Positions 51,117 through 60,743 of a stretch of DNA of 64,000 nt are shown in pieces. The position numbers and the translations under genes are program-made. Each line of letters begins with the position of its first letter. The first letter of the stretch is position 1. The notes below the pieces were generated by a model. It saw only the letters and a list, made by a program, of their open reading frames with translations, was not told where the DNA came from and did no database searches. The stretch spans positions 62,001-126,000 of the forward strand of contig CALUPK010000001.1 of the NCBI GenBank assembly GCA_944322575.1, in the 5' to 3' direction. This DNA comes from an uncultured Bacteroidales bacterium. Lineage in GTDB: Bacteria > Bacteroidota > Bacteroidia > Bacteroidales > UBA932.

Positions 51117-52322
51117 GAGTCTCTCGCGTCTGGCGAGTGCTGTCTCGTTTTCCAAGTCAGAAATATTACAGTCCGCGGAATAAGTGAAGATATGCTCCGT
51201 GTCTAATTCCCGGATACTGCCCTCCTGGTCCTCCGTGCTTCCTGGAGAAAGAGTTATTACACCGTCGCTTTCCGCTGTCTCGGAGAGTTCGACGGTGTCT
51301 CCGTTGTTGCGCATGTGGCGGCGTCTGGATGGCGGAGTGTTGTTGACCTTGAAGCCGGTGGCGAGGATAGTGACGGCTATCTCTCCTTCTTCGAGCCTGT
51401 TGTCTATGGTAAGTCCTCTCTTCAGCTTGCTCACTCCTCCTCCTGTGCATTCACTGACGTAGTCGAGAATCATCGTGTCCTCGGAGCCGAGGATGGAGGA
51501 TTTGCTGTTGTACATGACATTGACGAGGACGTTCTTGGCCGTATTGAGATCAAAGTCCTTGAGCAGGGGGGAGGTAAATGCCCTTTCCGCTGCTTCTATA
51601 GCCCTGTTGTCGCCTTTTGCCCTGCCGGTTCCCACGAGTGCCATACCGCTGTTGCGCATGACTACAGTGACGTCCTGCAGGTCTACGTTGACGAAACCGG
51701 TGCTGGTGATAATCTCCGATATGCCTCTTACGGCTGTGTCTAAGACGTCATCGGCCTTCTTGTAGGTGGACTGTATGTCGAGGTCACCGTAGAAGTCGTA
51801 CATCTTCTGGTTGTCTACGATGATGATGGAATCAGTGTACTTGCGCATCTCCTCGATACCCTCGTAGGCGCGCTGGAGCGCTTCGAGACCGTCATTGTCG
51901 CGGGGATACGTGACGACGGCGATGGTGAGTTTGCCTGCCTCCTTGACAGTCTTGGCTATTACAGGAGAAGCTCCCGTCCCTGTGCCTCCGCCCATGCCGG
52001 CGGTGATGAATACCACTTTTATATTGTCCCCGATGTATTTTTTTATCTCCTCGATGGACTCGATGGCGGCATTGCGCCCTTTCTCAGGGTCCATGCCGGC
52101 TCCAAGTCCCCGCGTGAGGTTCGAGCCGAGCTGTATCTTGTCGGGTACGGGGGATGCCATGAGGGCCTGCCTGTCAGTGTTGCAGAGCAGAAATTCTACG
52201 TCCTTGATGCCTTCGTTGAAGAGTCGGGTAACGGCGTTGCAGCCTCCTCCTCCGACTCCGATAATCTTTATGGTGGACATGTTGTCGAGTATGCCCTCGG
52301 GTATAGGTTCAAAATCTGTCAT
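51093..52322 (-). CDS. ftsZ: Cell division GTPase FtsZ
   Basis: Tubulin-like GTPase that forms the Z ring (409 aa). Signature GGGTGTG (in AGMGGGTGTGASP) near residue 112, NTDRQAL near 49, and catalytic T7 NVDLQDV near 215. The globular part ends near residue 330; a linker of about 50 residues follows. The C-terminus (DLENETALARRERLKKQQQ) is only weakly like the conserved tail peptide that binds FtsA and other partners. Last gene of the dcw cluster, 19 bases after ftsA. Confidence 0.98.
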   Translation of the reverse strand: MTDFEPIPEGILDNMSTIKIIGVGGGGCNAVTRLFNEGIKDVEFLLCNTDRQALMASPVPDKIQLGSNLTRGLGAGMDPEKGRNAAIESIEEIKKYIGDNIKVVFITAGMGGGTGTGASPVIAKTVKEAGKLTIAVVTYPRDNDGLEALQRAYEGIEEMRKYTDSIIIVDNQKMYDFYGDLDIQSTYKKADDVLDTAVRGISEIITSTGFVNVDLQDVTVVMRNSGMALVGTGRAKGDNRAIEAAERAFTSPLLKDFDLNTAKNVLVNVMYNSKSSILGSEDTMILDYVSECTGGGVSKLKRGLTIDNRLEEGEIAVTILATGFKVNNTPPSRRRHMRNNGDTVELSETAESDGVITLSPGSTEDQEGSIRELDTEHIFTYSADCNISDLENETALARRERLKKQQQGQ

Positions 52323-52341
52323 AATCTCATGCTTTTAAGGG

Positions 52342-53733
52342 TTATGCCTCATTGTCGGAAGATCCGAAGAGGTCTCCGATGATGTCGCTGAAGGACCGTT
52401 TGGGGCCTTTTGGCGGTCTGGGCGTATTTTTGGGTTGCCCGCCCTTGTTGCCGGACTCTGATGGTGCTGCAGCATCCTCCTGGCCGTCGAAGAGGGTGGG
52501 CTCTGTCTGTCCGGAGTTCTCTAATCCGTAGTCGCCCTGCTCTGCCGCAGTGCTGTCCTCGTACTCGAAACCTTTGATGATGAGGCCTGCTGCGACGGAG
52601 GCTTCGGGACGGAATACGTCGTCTATGGAGTTGCCTATGATGGTGTTGCTGTCGGGGAAGCCTAAACGGACATCCATCCGGAGGATGTTCTTGGCTAAAA
52701 TCTGTATGTGGTTGAGGTTGACCGAACCGCCGGTGAGGACAGCTCCGCTGCTGATGCGGTCGCCGTAGCCGGACTCGTCTACGATTCTGCGTACAGTGGC
52801 GAGTATCTCGCACATGCGGGCTTCGATGGCCGAGTGAAGTACCTTGAACGGTACGTCCTTGACAGTCATTCCGTCCTTGCCCTTGATGGATATGATTTTG
52901 TTCTCCGGGGCATACTCGCTGATGCAGGAGCCGTGCTGGACCTTCATCAGTTCGGCGTTCTTGAGGGATACCTTGCATATCTGCCTGATATCCTCGGATA
53001 TGGAGTTGCCTCCGAAGGGGATGACGGCGGCGTGGCGGATGATATTGTCCTGGTAGATGAGAACGTCGGTGGTACCGGCCCCGATGTCTACAAGTACGGT
53101 TCCGAGCTCTTTCTCGTCATTGGTGAGCAGGGCTGAGGCGGCTGCTATGGGGGAAAGAATGAACCTGCGGGGACGCAGTCCGGCCATGCTGACAGCCTGC
53201 TCGCACTTTTTCATGGTGCCTGAGCTGCCGATAAAGAGACGGTACTCGCCCTCTATCTCCTTGCCGGTCATGCCGTCCGCTTCGGAGGCACCGATGAACT
53301 CGTCCACGTTGTAGTATTGCGGCACCACATAGAGAATCTTCTCTGTCGGCTCTACTTTGGACAGGTACATCTCCTCGAGCATGGATTCCACCTCCTCTTC
53401 GGTAATCAGGGAATCAGGGTCCTGACGGTTCTTGTGCAGGTTGGCGGACAGGCATCTGAGGCTCTGTCCGGAGATGTTGACGTAGACATCCCGGATGCCG
53501 TAGTGCTCGGTGTCAGGGAGGGAGTTGACCTGACTCCTGACCTTTTCCATTGCCTGCTTTATCGCCGTGAACACACCCTTGATATTCATGATCTCACCCC
53601 TGCGCACTCCGTCCTGGGGTAGAGGCTCGTCGCAGTAGCCGATGATCTTTATGCCGGTGGCTGTTCTCTCACCTACGATGGCCGCGACTTTGGACGTGCC
53701 TATGTCTAAGGCTGTAATATATCTGCTGCTCAT
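52342..53733 (-). CDS. ftsA: Cell division protein FtsA
   Basis: Actin-like ATPase tethering FtsZ filaments to the membrane (463 aa). Nucleotide-binding motifs ALDIGTSKVAAIVGE near residue 9 and VDIGAGTTDVLIY near 212, with the FtsA-specific 1C domain between. A Pro/Asn-rich linker (about 405-440) leads to an amphipathic end SFSDIIGDLFG, the membrane anchor. The ATG overlaps the ftsQ stop as ATGA. Confidence 0.97.
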   Translation of the reverse strand: MSSRYITALDIGTSKVAAIVGERTATGIKIIGYCDEPLPQDGVRRGEIMNIKGVFTAIKQAMEKVRSQVNSLPDTEHYGIRDVYVNISGQSLRCLSANLHKNRQDPDSLITEEEVESMLEEMYLSKVEPTEKILYVVPQYYNVDEFIGASEADGMTGKEIEGEYRLFIGSSGTMKKCEQAVSMAGLRPRRFILSPIAAASALLTNDEKELGTVLVDIGAGTTDVLIYQDNIIRHAAVIPFGGNSISEDIRQICKVSLKNAELMKVQHGSCISEYAPENKIISIKGKDGMTVKDVPFKVLHSAIEARMCEILATVRRIVDESGYGDRISSGAVLTGGSVNLNHIQILAKNILRMDVRLGFPDSNTIIGNSIDDVFRPEASVAAGLIIKGFEYEDSTAAEQGDYGLENSGQTEPTLFDGQEDAAAPSESGNKGGQPKNTPRPPKGPKRSFSDIIGDLFGSSDNEA

Positions 53734-54548
53734 ATTCTTATACTGTTTTTAACCTTGTTGTCATCCCTCAGTGTGCATACTATCTGGTCCGAGAACTTGA
53801 GATTGACACCGGAGTACCGTTCCCATCCGTAGACGGGGACTATCTCGAGATAGTAGGTCCTGAGTTTTGCAAATTTATAATCTATATCGTCAATAGCACC
53901 AAAAATTATCTTCTGGTCGCCTATCGCATTGTAGAAAACGATATCACCGTTCTCCTCCACGTCTATCTGCTGTATCTGGGCGTTCCATACAGGATGCCGG
54001 TCGAGATACTGGGCGAGGGATATGATCTGCTCCACCCATTGGCGGTCATCCCCTTCAGGTACCCCCCTGTATCCTTCCTCGAGCCGGACCGGAATATGTC
54101 CGGAGACTACAGGTACGTAGGAGGTGAAGGTGTTTACCCAAGGAAATATGTAGCCTGTGTCGTCAATATAGAACGCCCCTTTCTCTGTCTGTACCCTGAG
54201 AACAGGCCTGCGCTGGGTCACTTTTACTCTCAGGATGCCGTCCATCGACACAGATGCGTCGCTGAGGCGTATGGCGCTCCGGCTCTCGAGCAGCTCTTCT
54301 ATAAGATCCAGCTGTGTTTCGGTCCTGGGCCTGCCTACGGGATTGATGTCGGAAGAAAGGATGATAGACCGGATTTCTTCGGGGGATACAAAGCGGTTGG
54401 CCGCGCTGTCGAGTATGGTTACGGAGATGCCGGTACACAGCTCTCCCTTCCTTCCCTGTGCGGAAAGATAGGAGGCTGCCGCAAAATATCCGCAGAAAAG
54501 GAGGACGGCAAAAGCGATGAGGCAGTATGTGACGATCCTTTTAATCAT
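53730..54548 (-). CDS. ftsQ: Cell division protein FtsQ
   Basis: Single-pass divisome protein (272 aa): membrane helix at about 7-27, POTRA domain (FVSPEEIRSIILSSDINPVG) and FtsQ domain (VKVTQRRPVLRVQTEKGAFY, then a segment near 155-175 with VPEGDDRQWVEQII). Sequence is weakly conserved across bacteria, but position between murC and ftsA and topology make the call firm. Overlaps murC by 8 bases. Confidence 0.92.
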   Translation of the reverse strand: MIKRIVTYCLIAFAVLLFCGYFAAASYLSAQGRKGELCTGISVTILDSAANRFVSPEEIRSIILSSDINPVGRPRTETQLDLIEELLESRSAIRLSDASVSMDGILRVKVTQRRPVLRVQTEKGAFYIDDTGYIFPWVNTFTSYVPVVSGHIPVRLEEGYRGVPEGDDRQWVEQIISLAQYLDRHPVWNAQIQQIDVEENGDIVFYNAIGDQKIIFGAIDDIDYKFAKLRTYYLEIVPVYGWERYSGVNLKFSDQIVCTLRDDNKVKNSIRI

Positions 54549-55899
54549 ATTTTTCCTTGAGGAGATTCTCGATAGGCTGTACTGTTCTGTCTATGTCCCC
54601 CGCTCCGAATGTGACGAGGATGTCGATGTCGCGTGAGGCAATTTCTTCCAGAAGTTCTCTTTTCTGGATGATTCTCTTGTCCTGCAGTGTGACGTGCTCG
54701 AAAATCATGCTGGAGGAGACTCCGGGTATTGGCTCCTCTCTGGCAGGATATACCGGCAGCAGCAGCAGGGAGTCCAAATTGCTGAGGCTCCGGGCAAATT
54801 CTAAGTGAAAATCTCTTGTCCTGGAAAACAGATGGGGCTGGAAGACTCCTAAAATCTTTCTGCCGGGCCACACCTGACGGATGGAGGCTATAGTCGCGGC
54901 TAACTCGGCCGGATGGTGGGCATAGTCGTCTATGTAGGTGTGTCCGTGAGCATTGAAGCGGATGTCAAACCGGCGTGCTACCCCGCGGAAGGAGGCGATG
55001 CCTTCTCTGACGCTTTCCGCCGGGGTCCCGTGTATCAATGCCAATGCGGCCGCGGCCGTGGCGTTCTCAATATACACCTCTCCCGGTACTCCGGCATGGC
55101 AGTGCTCTATCTTTCCGTCGGGAGCGTTCAGGGTGAAAAACATTTTTCCTTGTCCGTCGGACACGATGTCGGAGGCATAGTAGTCCCCTCCGGGACCGTA
55201 GGTGCGGACTTCCGCGCTGATGCCGGCATCGCGGAAATAGCCTTCGAGGCCCTTCCTGACGACGAGGATGTCAGAGCATTGCCGTCCGAACTGTATAAAT
55301 GCTCCGCGAAGGTCGTCCATGTCACGGTAAATGTCCATGTGGTCGGCGTCCATGGCTGTCACAACAGCTCCTTCGGGATGCAGCCGGAGGAATGAGCGGT
55401 CAAACTCGTCCGCCTCGGCGACTATCACGCCGCTGTCCGACAGCAACAGGTTGGATCCGTAATTTCTGGAAATGCCGCCGAGAAATGCGGTGCATCCTTC
55501 GCCGGATACTGTCAGTATGTGGGCCAGCATGGTGCTGGTGGAGGTCTTTCCGTGGGTGCCGGCTACAGCGAGGCAGCGGTGTCCGCCGGTAATCTCTTCG
55601 AGGGCCTCTGAGCGCTTGATTACCCTGTATCCGCGGGAACGCGCATAATTCAGTTCCCCGAAGTCATGCGGTATGGCGGGGGTGTATATGACAAGGGTGT
55701 CCCCGGGTGAAGGCGGAATCATCTCCGCATTGTCCTCGAAGTGTACGTGTATGCCCTCGCTTTCTAAGGCGTCTGTCACTGGCGACGCGGTTCTGTCGTA
55801 GCCGGAGACAGTGTACCCCGCGTGCCGGCACCAGCGGGCTACAGCGCTCATTCCGATCCCGCCGATGCCTATGAGGTAGATATTATTGTATGACTTCAT
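54541..55899 (-). CDS. murC: UDP-N-acetylmuramate--L-alanine ligase
   Basis: Adds L-Ala to UDP-MurNAc with ATP, the first Mur ligase step (452 aa). Rossmann-like start LIGIGGIGMSAVARW, P-loop GTHGKTSTSTM near 113, and FQPHLFSRTRDF in the C-terminal domain are MurC hallmarks. The ATG overlaps the murG stop as ATGA and the end overlaps ftsQ. Confidence 0.98.
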   Translation of the reverse strand: MKSYNNIYLIGIGGIGMSAVARWCRHAGYTVSGYDRTASPVTDALESEGIHVHFEDNAEMIPPSPGDTLVIYTPAIPHDFGELNYARSRGYRVIKRSEALEEITGGHRCLAVAGTHGKTSTSTMLAHILTVSGEGCTAFLGGISRNYGSNLLLSDSGVIVAEADEFDRSFLRLHPEGAVVTAMDADHMDIYRDMDDLRGAFIQFGRQCSDILVVRKGLEGYFRDAGISAEVRTYGPGGDYYASDIVSDGQGKMFFTLNAPDGKIEHCHAGVPGEVYIENATAAAALALIHGTPAESVREGIASFRGVARRFDIRFNAHGHTYIDDYAHHPAELAATIASIRQVWPGRKILGVFQPHLFSRTRDFHLEFARSLSNLDSLLLLPVYPAREEPIPGVSSSMIFEHVTLQDKRIIQKRELLEEIASRDIDILVTFGAGDIDRTVQPIENLLKEKYD

Positions 55900-57044
55900 G
55901 TTCTTGTCTTTTTATCAGTGAGCCGGAGTACTTCGCGTGCTATATCCATGGATGCGTCCGGCCGGGCCATCCTGAGGATATTGTTTTCGAGCAGTTCCCG
56001 TCTTTCTTTGTCTGCAAGCAGCTCCGAAATGGCGGGGAAGAGATCCGTGGCAGCCCTGCTGTCGCATACCATAGCAGCTGCGTCGGCATCTACAAGGGCC
56101 ATGGCGTTGTGCGTCTGGTGGTCTTCGGCGACATTGGGCGAGGGGACAAATATAGCGGCCTTGCCTATGGCGCAGAGCTCGGAGATGGTTCCCGCGCCTG
56201 CCCTTGACACCACGATGTCGGATGCTGCGAAAGCAAGGTCCATGCGGGTGATGAAGTCGCAGTTGCGGATGTTGCCCCAGATGCGTACGTTGTTGGAGTT
56301 CTGGCTCACTCCTCCGAGATGGGCGAACAGTTCTCCTGTATGGCGGGCATATCCCTTGCCGCTCTGCCAGATAATCTGGTAGGGGAAGGCACCGCCTCCG
56401 GTGCAGGCTGTGCTCATGACAGTGTTGAATGTTCCGCATCCGCCGCTTCCTCCGACTATGAGAACAGTGGGAAGAGAGGGGTCGAGGCTGAAGAACCGCT
56501 GGCCTTCGGCTTTTTCCTCAGGGGTGTAGGGACGTATGGACTCCCGGATGGGGTTGCCTGTAAGGATAATCTTTGAGGCGGGAAAGAAGCGCTCCATACC
56601 GGGGTAGGCCGTGCAGATGCGGTGCGCCCTGCGGCTTAGGATCTTGTTGGTCAGTCCGGCATACGAGTTCTGCTCCTGGATGAGGGTGGGTATGCCTTTG
56701 GACGCAGCTTTCCACAGCATGGGTGCGCTGGCGTAGCCGCCTACGCCCACAACGGCATCGGGACGGAAGTCTTTGATGATCTTGCCGGCCTTATTCAGGC
56801 TTTTCAGTACTTTGGCCGGGAGTGCGAGGTTGGAAACGCTGAGGCTCCGCTGTAGTCCGGCTACCGGCAGTCCTATGATGCGGTATCCTGCGGCAGGAAC
56901 CCGTTCCATCTCCATCTTGCCTTCCGCGCCCACGAAGAGTATGTCGGCCTCAGGCTCGATCTTACGGATAGCGTCTGCTATGGACAGGGCGGGGAAGATA
57001 TGTCCTCCTGTACCGCCTCCGCTGATTATGATTCTGTGCTGCAT
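55896..57044 (-). CDS. murG: Undecaprenyl-PP-MurNAc-pentapeptide GlcNAc transferase
   Basis: Membrane-associated GT28 enzyme making lipid II from lipid I (382 aa). N-terminal GGGTGGHIFPALSIADAI near residue 9, QEQNSYAGLTNK, the UDP-GlcNAc region VVSRAGAGTISEL and IFVPSPNVAEDHQTHNA. Its start overlaps the ftsW end by 19 bases. Confidence 0.98.
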   Translation of the reverse strand: MQHRIIISGGGTGGHIFPALSIADAIRKIEPEADILFVGAEGKMEMERVPAAGYRIIGLPVAGLQRSLSVSNLALPAKVLKSLNKAGKIIKDFRPDAVVGVGGYASAPMLWKAASKGIPTLIQEQNSYAGLTNKILSRRAHRICTAYPGMERFFPASKIILTGNPIRESIRPYTPEEKAEGQRFFSLDPSLPTVLIVGGSGGCGTFNTVMSTACTGGGAFPYQIIWQSGKGYARHTGELFAHLGGVSQNSNNVRIWGNIRNCDFITRMDLAFAASDIVVSRAGAGTISELCAIGKAAIFVPSPNVAEDHQTHNAMALVDADAAAMVCDSRAATDLFPAISELLADKERRELLENNILRMARPDASMDIAREVLRLTDKKTRT

Positions 57045-58225
57045 AATGTTTCCTCCTTTTCAGTTTTAAGTTTCAAGTCTTTTATTTCGATAGTCCTGTT
57101 GACGGACAGGATGATGCCGAAGGCGCAGCTCATGATGAGCAGGGAAGTTCCGCCGCGGCTGATCATGGGCAGGGTCTGGCCCGTGACCGGCAGGATGCCG
57201 ATGTTTACAAAGATGTGCAGGAACGCCTGCATGGTGATGAGTGTGGACAGGCCTGAAACGGCGATTATGGAGAACTTGCGTGTGCAGGCCCTGGCTATCT
57301 TCAGGCATCGGTAGAAGAACCAGAGGTAGAGAAGGATTACGGCGATACCTCCGAAAAGGCCGTATTCCTCGACGATAATCGAATAGATGTAGTCGTCGTA
57401 GGCGTTGGGCAGGATATCTCTCTTGATGCTGTTTCCGGGCCCTCTGCCGAAGATTCCGCCGAGCTGGATGGCTTCACGGGCCTGTTCGGACTGGAAGTTC
57501 TTGTCTTCCAGCTCTGCCAATTCGGCAGCGGACAAGCCTTCGGTGTCTTCTGAGGTAAAGTGACGCTCGATTCTCTCTCCGAACGTGTCGAAGCGCGAGA
57601 ATACCTTTCCGTCACTAAGCACGCTGACGGTAAATGCTATGGCGACAGCACCTGCGGCTATGGGGATGCTCCACAGGATAAATTCCCGCTTGACACCTGA
57701 GCAGATCAGGATGACTAATGTCAGAGTTCCGATAATCAGTGTGGCGGACATACTGCCGAGCATGCACAGCGCACATACGGCGCCTATCGGAAGGAGTATT
57801 TTCAGGGCGTACTCCTTAAAGGTGTCCAATTTTGAGGCTTCAATGGTGCGGGCGAGATAAAGTACTGTGGCGAGCTTGGCAATCTCTGAAGGGTGGATGT
57901 CTACTCCGAGAACGCTGAAACTGCGGAGCTCGTGCTGGAATATGGGCAGCAGAAGCAGAATGACTGCAAACGGGACGGCAAGATATGATACGGACCTGTA
58001 GAATCCCATAGGTATCCTGTAGCAGACCAACAGAATTCCGAAACCGGCGATGTAGAATACAGCCTGGTCCATCATGAAGCTGAACGGGGTGGAGTCGAAC
58101 CGGTATGCGAGGGCGCTCGTGGCTGAATACACCACTGCGAGGGAGATCATGGCGAAAATCAGGATTATCAGCCAGATCACCCGGTCCCCTCGGAGCCTGC
58201 CCATATTTTTTAATTTCTCCGTCAT
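57026..58225 (-). CDS. ftsW: Lipid II polymerase FtsW
   Basis: SEDS-family septal glycosyltransferase (399 aa) with about ten transmembrane segments. The catalytic Asp is expected in the periplasmic loop near GVDIHPSEIAK. Family blocks include LGVDIHPSEIAKLATVLYLA, GRGPGNSIKRDILPNAYDDY and the C-terminal GQTLPMISRGGTSLLIMS. Start is 2 bases after murD. RodA is not in the window. Confidence 0.95.
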   Translation of the reverse strand: MTEKLKNMGRLRGDRVIWLIILIFAMISLAVVYSATSALAYRFDSTPFSFMMDQAVFYIAGFGILLVCYRIPMGFYRSVSYLAVPFAVILLLLPIFQHELRSFSVLGVDIHPSEIAKLATVLYLARTIEASKLDTFKEYALKILLPIGAVCALCMLGSMSATLIIGTLTLVILICSGVKREFILWSIPIAAGAVAIAFTVSVLSDGKVFSRFDTFGERIERHFTSEDTEGLSAAELAELEDKNFQSEQAREAIQLGGIFGRGPGNSIKRDILPNAYDDYIYSIIVEEYGLFGGIAVILLYLWFFYRCLKIARACTRKFSIIAVSGLSTLITMQAFLHIFVNIGILPVTGQTLPMISRGGTSLLIMSCAFGIILSVNRTIEIKDLKLKTEKEETLCSTES

Positions 58226-58227
58226 CC

Positions 58228-59562
58228 CTACAGCTCCCTTACAGCCTCCTTAAACTGTCTTCCGCGGTCCTCATAATTCTTGAAGAGATCGAAGCTCGCG
58301 CAGCAGGGCGAGAGCAGTACTACATCTCCGTCTGAGGCGAGTCCGTAGGCTTTCTGGACTGCCTCTTTTGCGGAGGAGGCGTCGGTGACGGTGTGAACGA
58401 TGGGACCGAAGAACTCGTGCAGTTTCCTGTTGTCCTTCCCGAGACAGATGAGGGCTTTTACCTTTTCCCTTACTAACTCTTCTATCTCGGTATAGTCATT
58501 GCCTTTGTCTGTCCCTCCGGCAATCCATATCACAGGGTGCTTCATGCACTCGAGGGCGTACCAGGTGGAGTTGACGTTGGTGGCCTTGGAGTCGTTGATG
58601 TAAAGGACGCCGCGTACTTTCATGACTCTCTCGAGGCGGTGCTCGATGTTCTGGAATGTGGCGAGACTCCGTCGGATGACCTCGTTGGTGATGTTCATGA
58701 TCTTTCCGGTGATGGCGGCTGCCATGGAGTTGTAGATGTTGTGCTTGCCCTTGAGAGACAGCTCTTCGGTGGGAACGCTAAGTTCCTGTCCGTCGTAGCG
58801 GACGGTGATCTTTCCTCCGTCCTCGAAAGCGCCCTGAGACACCTCGTGTTTTTCTGAGAAGGGGAGCATTCTGGCCCTGAGTACAATCTCTTTGATGTGC
58901 CCCACTGTGACGTTGTCATCATCGCAGAAGATGAAGCAGTCCTCTTCGGACATGTTGCGGGTGATGCGGAACTTGGCCTTGATGTAGTTCTGCATGTTGT
59001 GGTCGTAGCGGTCGAGGTGGTCGGGGGTGATGTTGAGGATGATGGCTATGTCGGCCTTGAAGTCGTACATGCCGTCGAGCTGGAAGCTGCTCAGCTCCAG
59101 TACATAGATGTCGAAGTCCTCGGTGGCGACCTGGAGCGCGTAGCTCTTGCCTATATTGCCGCCGAGACCTACGTTCATGCCGGCGTTGCGCAGCATGTAG
59201 TAGATGAGTGAGGTAGTGGTGGTCTTTCCGTTGCTGCCGGTGATGCAGATTTTCTTGGCCCTGTCGTAGCGGCCTGCGAACTCTATCTCCGATATAACGG
59301 GAATGCCGGCGCCGACGGCAGCACTGACCACTGGGGCTGAGTCCGGAATCCCGGGGCTCTTGATGATTTCGGCCGCGTTGAGGATTTTGTCCATAGTGTG
59401 GCCGCCTTCCTCAAAGGGTATGCCGTACTGCTGCAGCAGGGCCTTGCCTTCTTCAGGGATGCTGCCGTTGTCTGACAGGAAAACGTCGAAGCCTTTGACT
59501 TTTGCGAGGACGGCTGCTCCGACTCCGCTCTCACCGCCTCCGAGTGCTACGATCCTTTTCAT
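58228..59562 (-). CDS. murD: UDP-N-acetylmuramoylalanine--D-glutamate ligase
   Basis: Adds D-Glu to UDP-MurNAc-L-Ala (444 aa). N-terminal GGGESGVGAAVLA near residue 7, P-loop TGSNGKTTTTSL near 112, LELSSFQLD and the C-terminal NDSKATN and SPCCASFDLFKNYEDRG. I start at MKRIVALGGG; the frame stays open 125 codons upstream, but that is a shadow of mraY. Two bases separate it from mraY. Confidence 0.97.
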   Translation of the reverse strand: MKRIVALGGGESGVGAAVLAKVKGFDVFLSDNGSIPEEGKALLQQYGIPFEEGGHTMDKILNAAEIIKSPGIPDSAPVVSAAVGAGIPVISEIEFAGRYDRAKKICITGSNGKTTTTSLIYYMLRNAGMNVGLGGNIGKSYALQVATEDFDIYVLELSSFQLDGMYDFKADIAIILNITPDHLDRYDHNMQNYIKAKFRITRNMSEEDCFIFCDDDNVTVGHIKEIVLRARMLPFSEKHEVSQGAFEDGGKITVRYDGQELSVPTEELSLKGKHNIYNSMAAAITGKIMNITNEVIRRSLATFQNIEHRLERVMKVRGVLYINDSKATNVNSTWYALECMKHPVIWIAGGTDKGNDYTEIEELVREKVKALICLGKDNRKLHEFFGPIVHTVTDASSAKEAVQKAYGLASDGDVVLLSPCCASFDLFKNYEDRGRQFKEAVREL

Positions 59563-59564
59563 GG

Positions 59565-60743
59565 CTATCGTATTTTGAGTGTGATGATTGTTGCTATTGC
59601 GAGGATAATGCTTATAATCCAGAAGCGCATGACGATTTTCGCCTCCGGTATGGCCCTTGACGGTCTGCTGATCAGGGCGGGTACTCCTTCCTTCTGGAAG
59701 TGGTGGTGCAGGGGGGCCATCTTGAATATGCGGCGGCCCTCCCCGTATTTTTTCTTGGTATATTTGAAGTACAGTCTTTGGAAGATGACGGACAGTGATT
59801 CTGCGAAGAAGATGCCGCAGAGGATGGGGATGAGCAGCTCCTTGCGGATGAGTACGGCGACCACCCCGATTATTCCTCCGAGGGCGAGGCTGCCGGTGTC
59901 TCCCATGAATACCTGGGCGGGGTAGGAGTTGAACCACAGGAAGCCGAGCAGAGCTCCGACTAAGGCCGAGAGGTAGACTACGATCTCGCCGGAGTCGGGG
60001 ATGTACATGATGTTGAGGTAGTCGGCGTAGATAACGTTACCGGAGAGATAGGCTAAAACACCGAGGGCGGCTCCGACTATGGCGGTGATGCCGGCGGCCA
60101 GACCGTCCATGCCGTCAGTCAGATTCGTGGCGTTGGACATGGCCGTGATGATAAAGATGATGACGGCTACGTAGATGACTACCTGCAGCAGCTCTTTTAT
60201 CTTGCCGCTTCCGGGTGCCAGCCAGGCGTAGTCAAATTCGTTGTTCTTTACGAAAGGTATGGTCGTGAGTGTGCTTATAGTGTCCTCATGCACGCATATA
60301 GTGATACCTACGGCCAGGGCGAGGATGACTTGTCCGATAATCTTGTATTTTCCGGACATGCCCTCTTTGTCCTTTTTGAAAACTTTGATGTAGTCATCGG
60401 CGAAGCCTAAGGCACCGAGCCATACGAGGGTGACGAGCAGCAGCTGGATGTACATGTTGGTCAGGTCTCCGAAGAGCAGGACGGCTATCAGTATCGATCC
60501 GAGAATCATTACGCCTCCCATCGTCGGTGTTCCTTTCTTTGCCAGCTGACCCTCTAAGCCGAGGTCGCGGATCTCTTCACCTATCTGCAGCCTCTGGAGC
60601 ATCCGGATGACCTTGCTTCCGAAGCACAGCATGAGCACGATAGCGGTTACACTGGCCAGAATCGAGCGTACTGATATGTACTGCAGCAGTCCTGAGCCAG
60701 GGAAGTCAAGATATCGAAGGTGTTCGAAAAGATGGTATATCAT
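59565..60743 (-). CDS. mraY: Phospho-MurNAc-pentapeptide translocase
   Basis: Makes lipid I by transferring phospho-MurNAc-pentapeptide to undecaprenyl phosphate (392 aa; about ten membrane helices). Conserved cytoplasmic loops: KGTPTMGG near 70, [19 protein letters not shown] near 120, [15 protein letters not shown] near 210, and [10 protein letters not shown] near 350 (Mg and substrate binding). The ATG overlaps the murE stop as ATGA. Confidence 0.98.
   Translation of the reverse strand: MIYHLFEHLRYLDFPGSGLLQYISVRSILASVTAIVLMLCFGSKVIRMLQRLQIGEEIRDLGLEGQLAKKGTPTMGGVMILGSILIAVLLFGDLTNMYIQLLLVTLVWLGALGFADDYIKVFKKDKEGMSGKYKIIGQVILALAVGITICVHEDTISTLTTIPFVKNNEFDYAWLAPGSGKIKELLQVVIYVAVIIFIITAMSNATNLTDGMDGLAAGITAIVGAALGVLAYLSGNVIYADYLNIMYIPDSGEIVVYLSALVGALLGFLWFNSYPAQVFMGDTGSLALGGIIGVVAVLIRKELLIPILCGIFFAESLSVIFQRLYFKYTKKKYGEGRRIFKMAPLHHHFQKEGVPALISRPSRAIPEAKIVMRFWIISIILAIATIITLKIR

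Noticed and set aside
59563-59937. N-terminal extension of murD by 125 codons
   Set aside because: The extension is Arg/His/Pro-rich and lies entirely in mraY; MurD proteins begin at the Rossmann motif.
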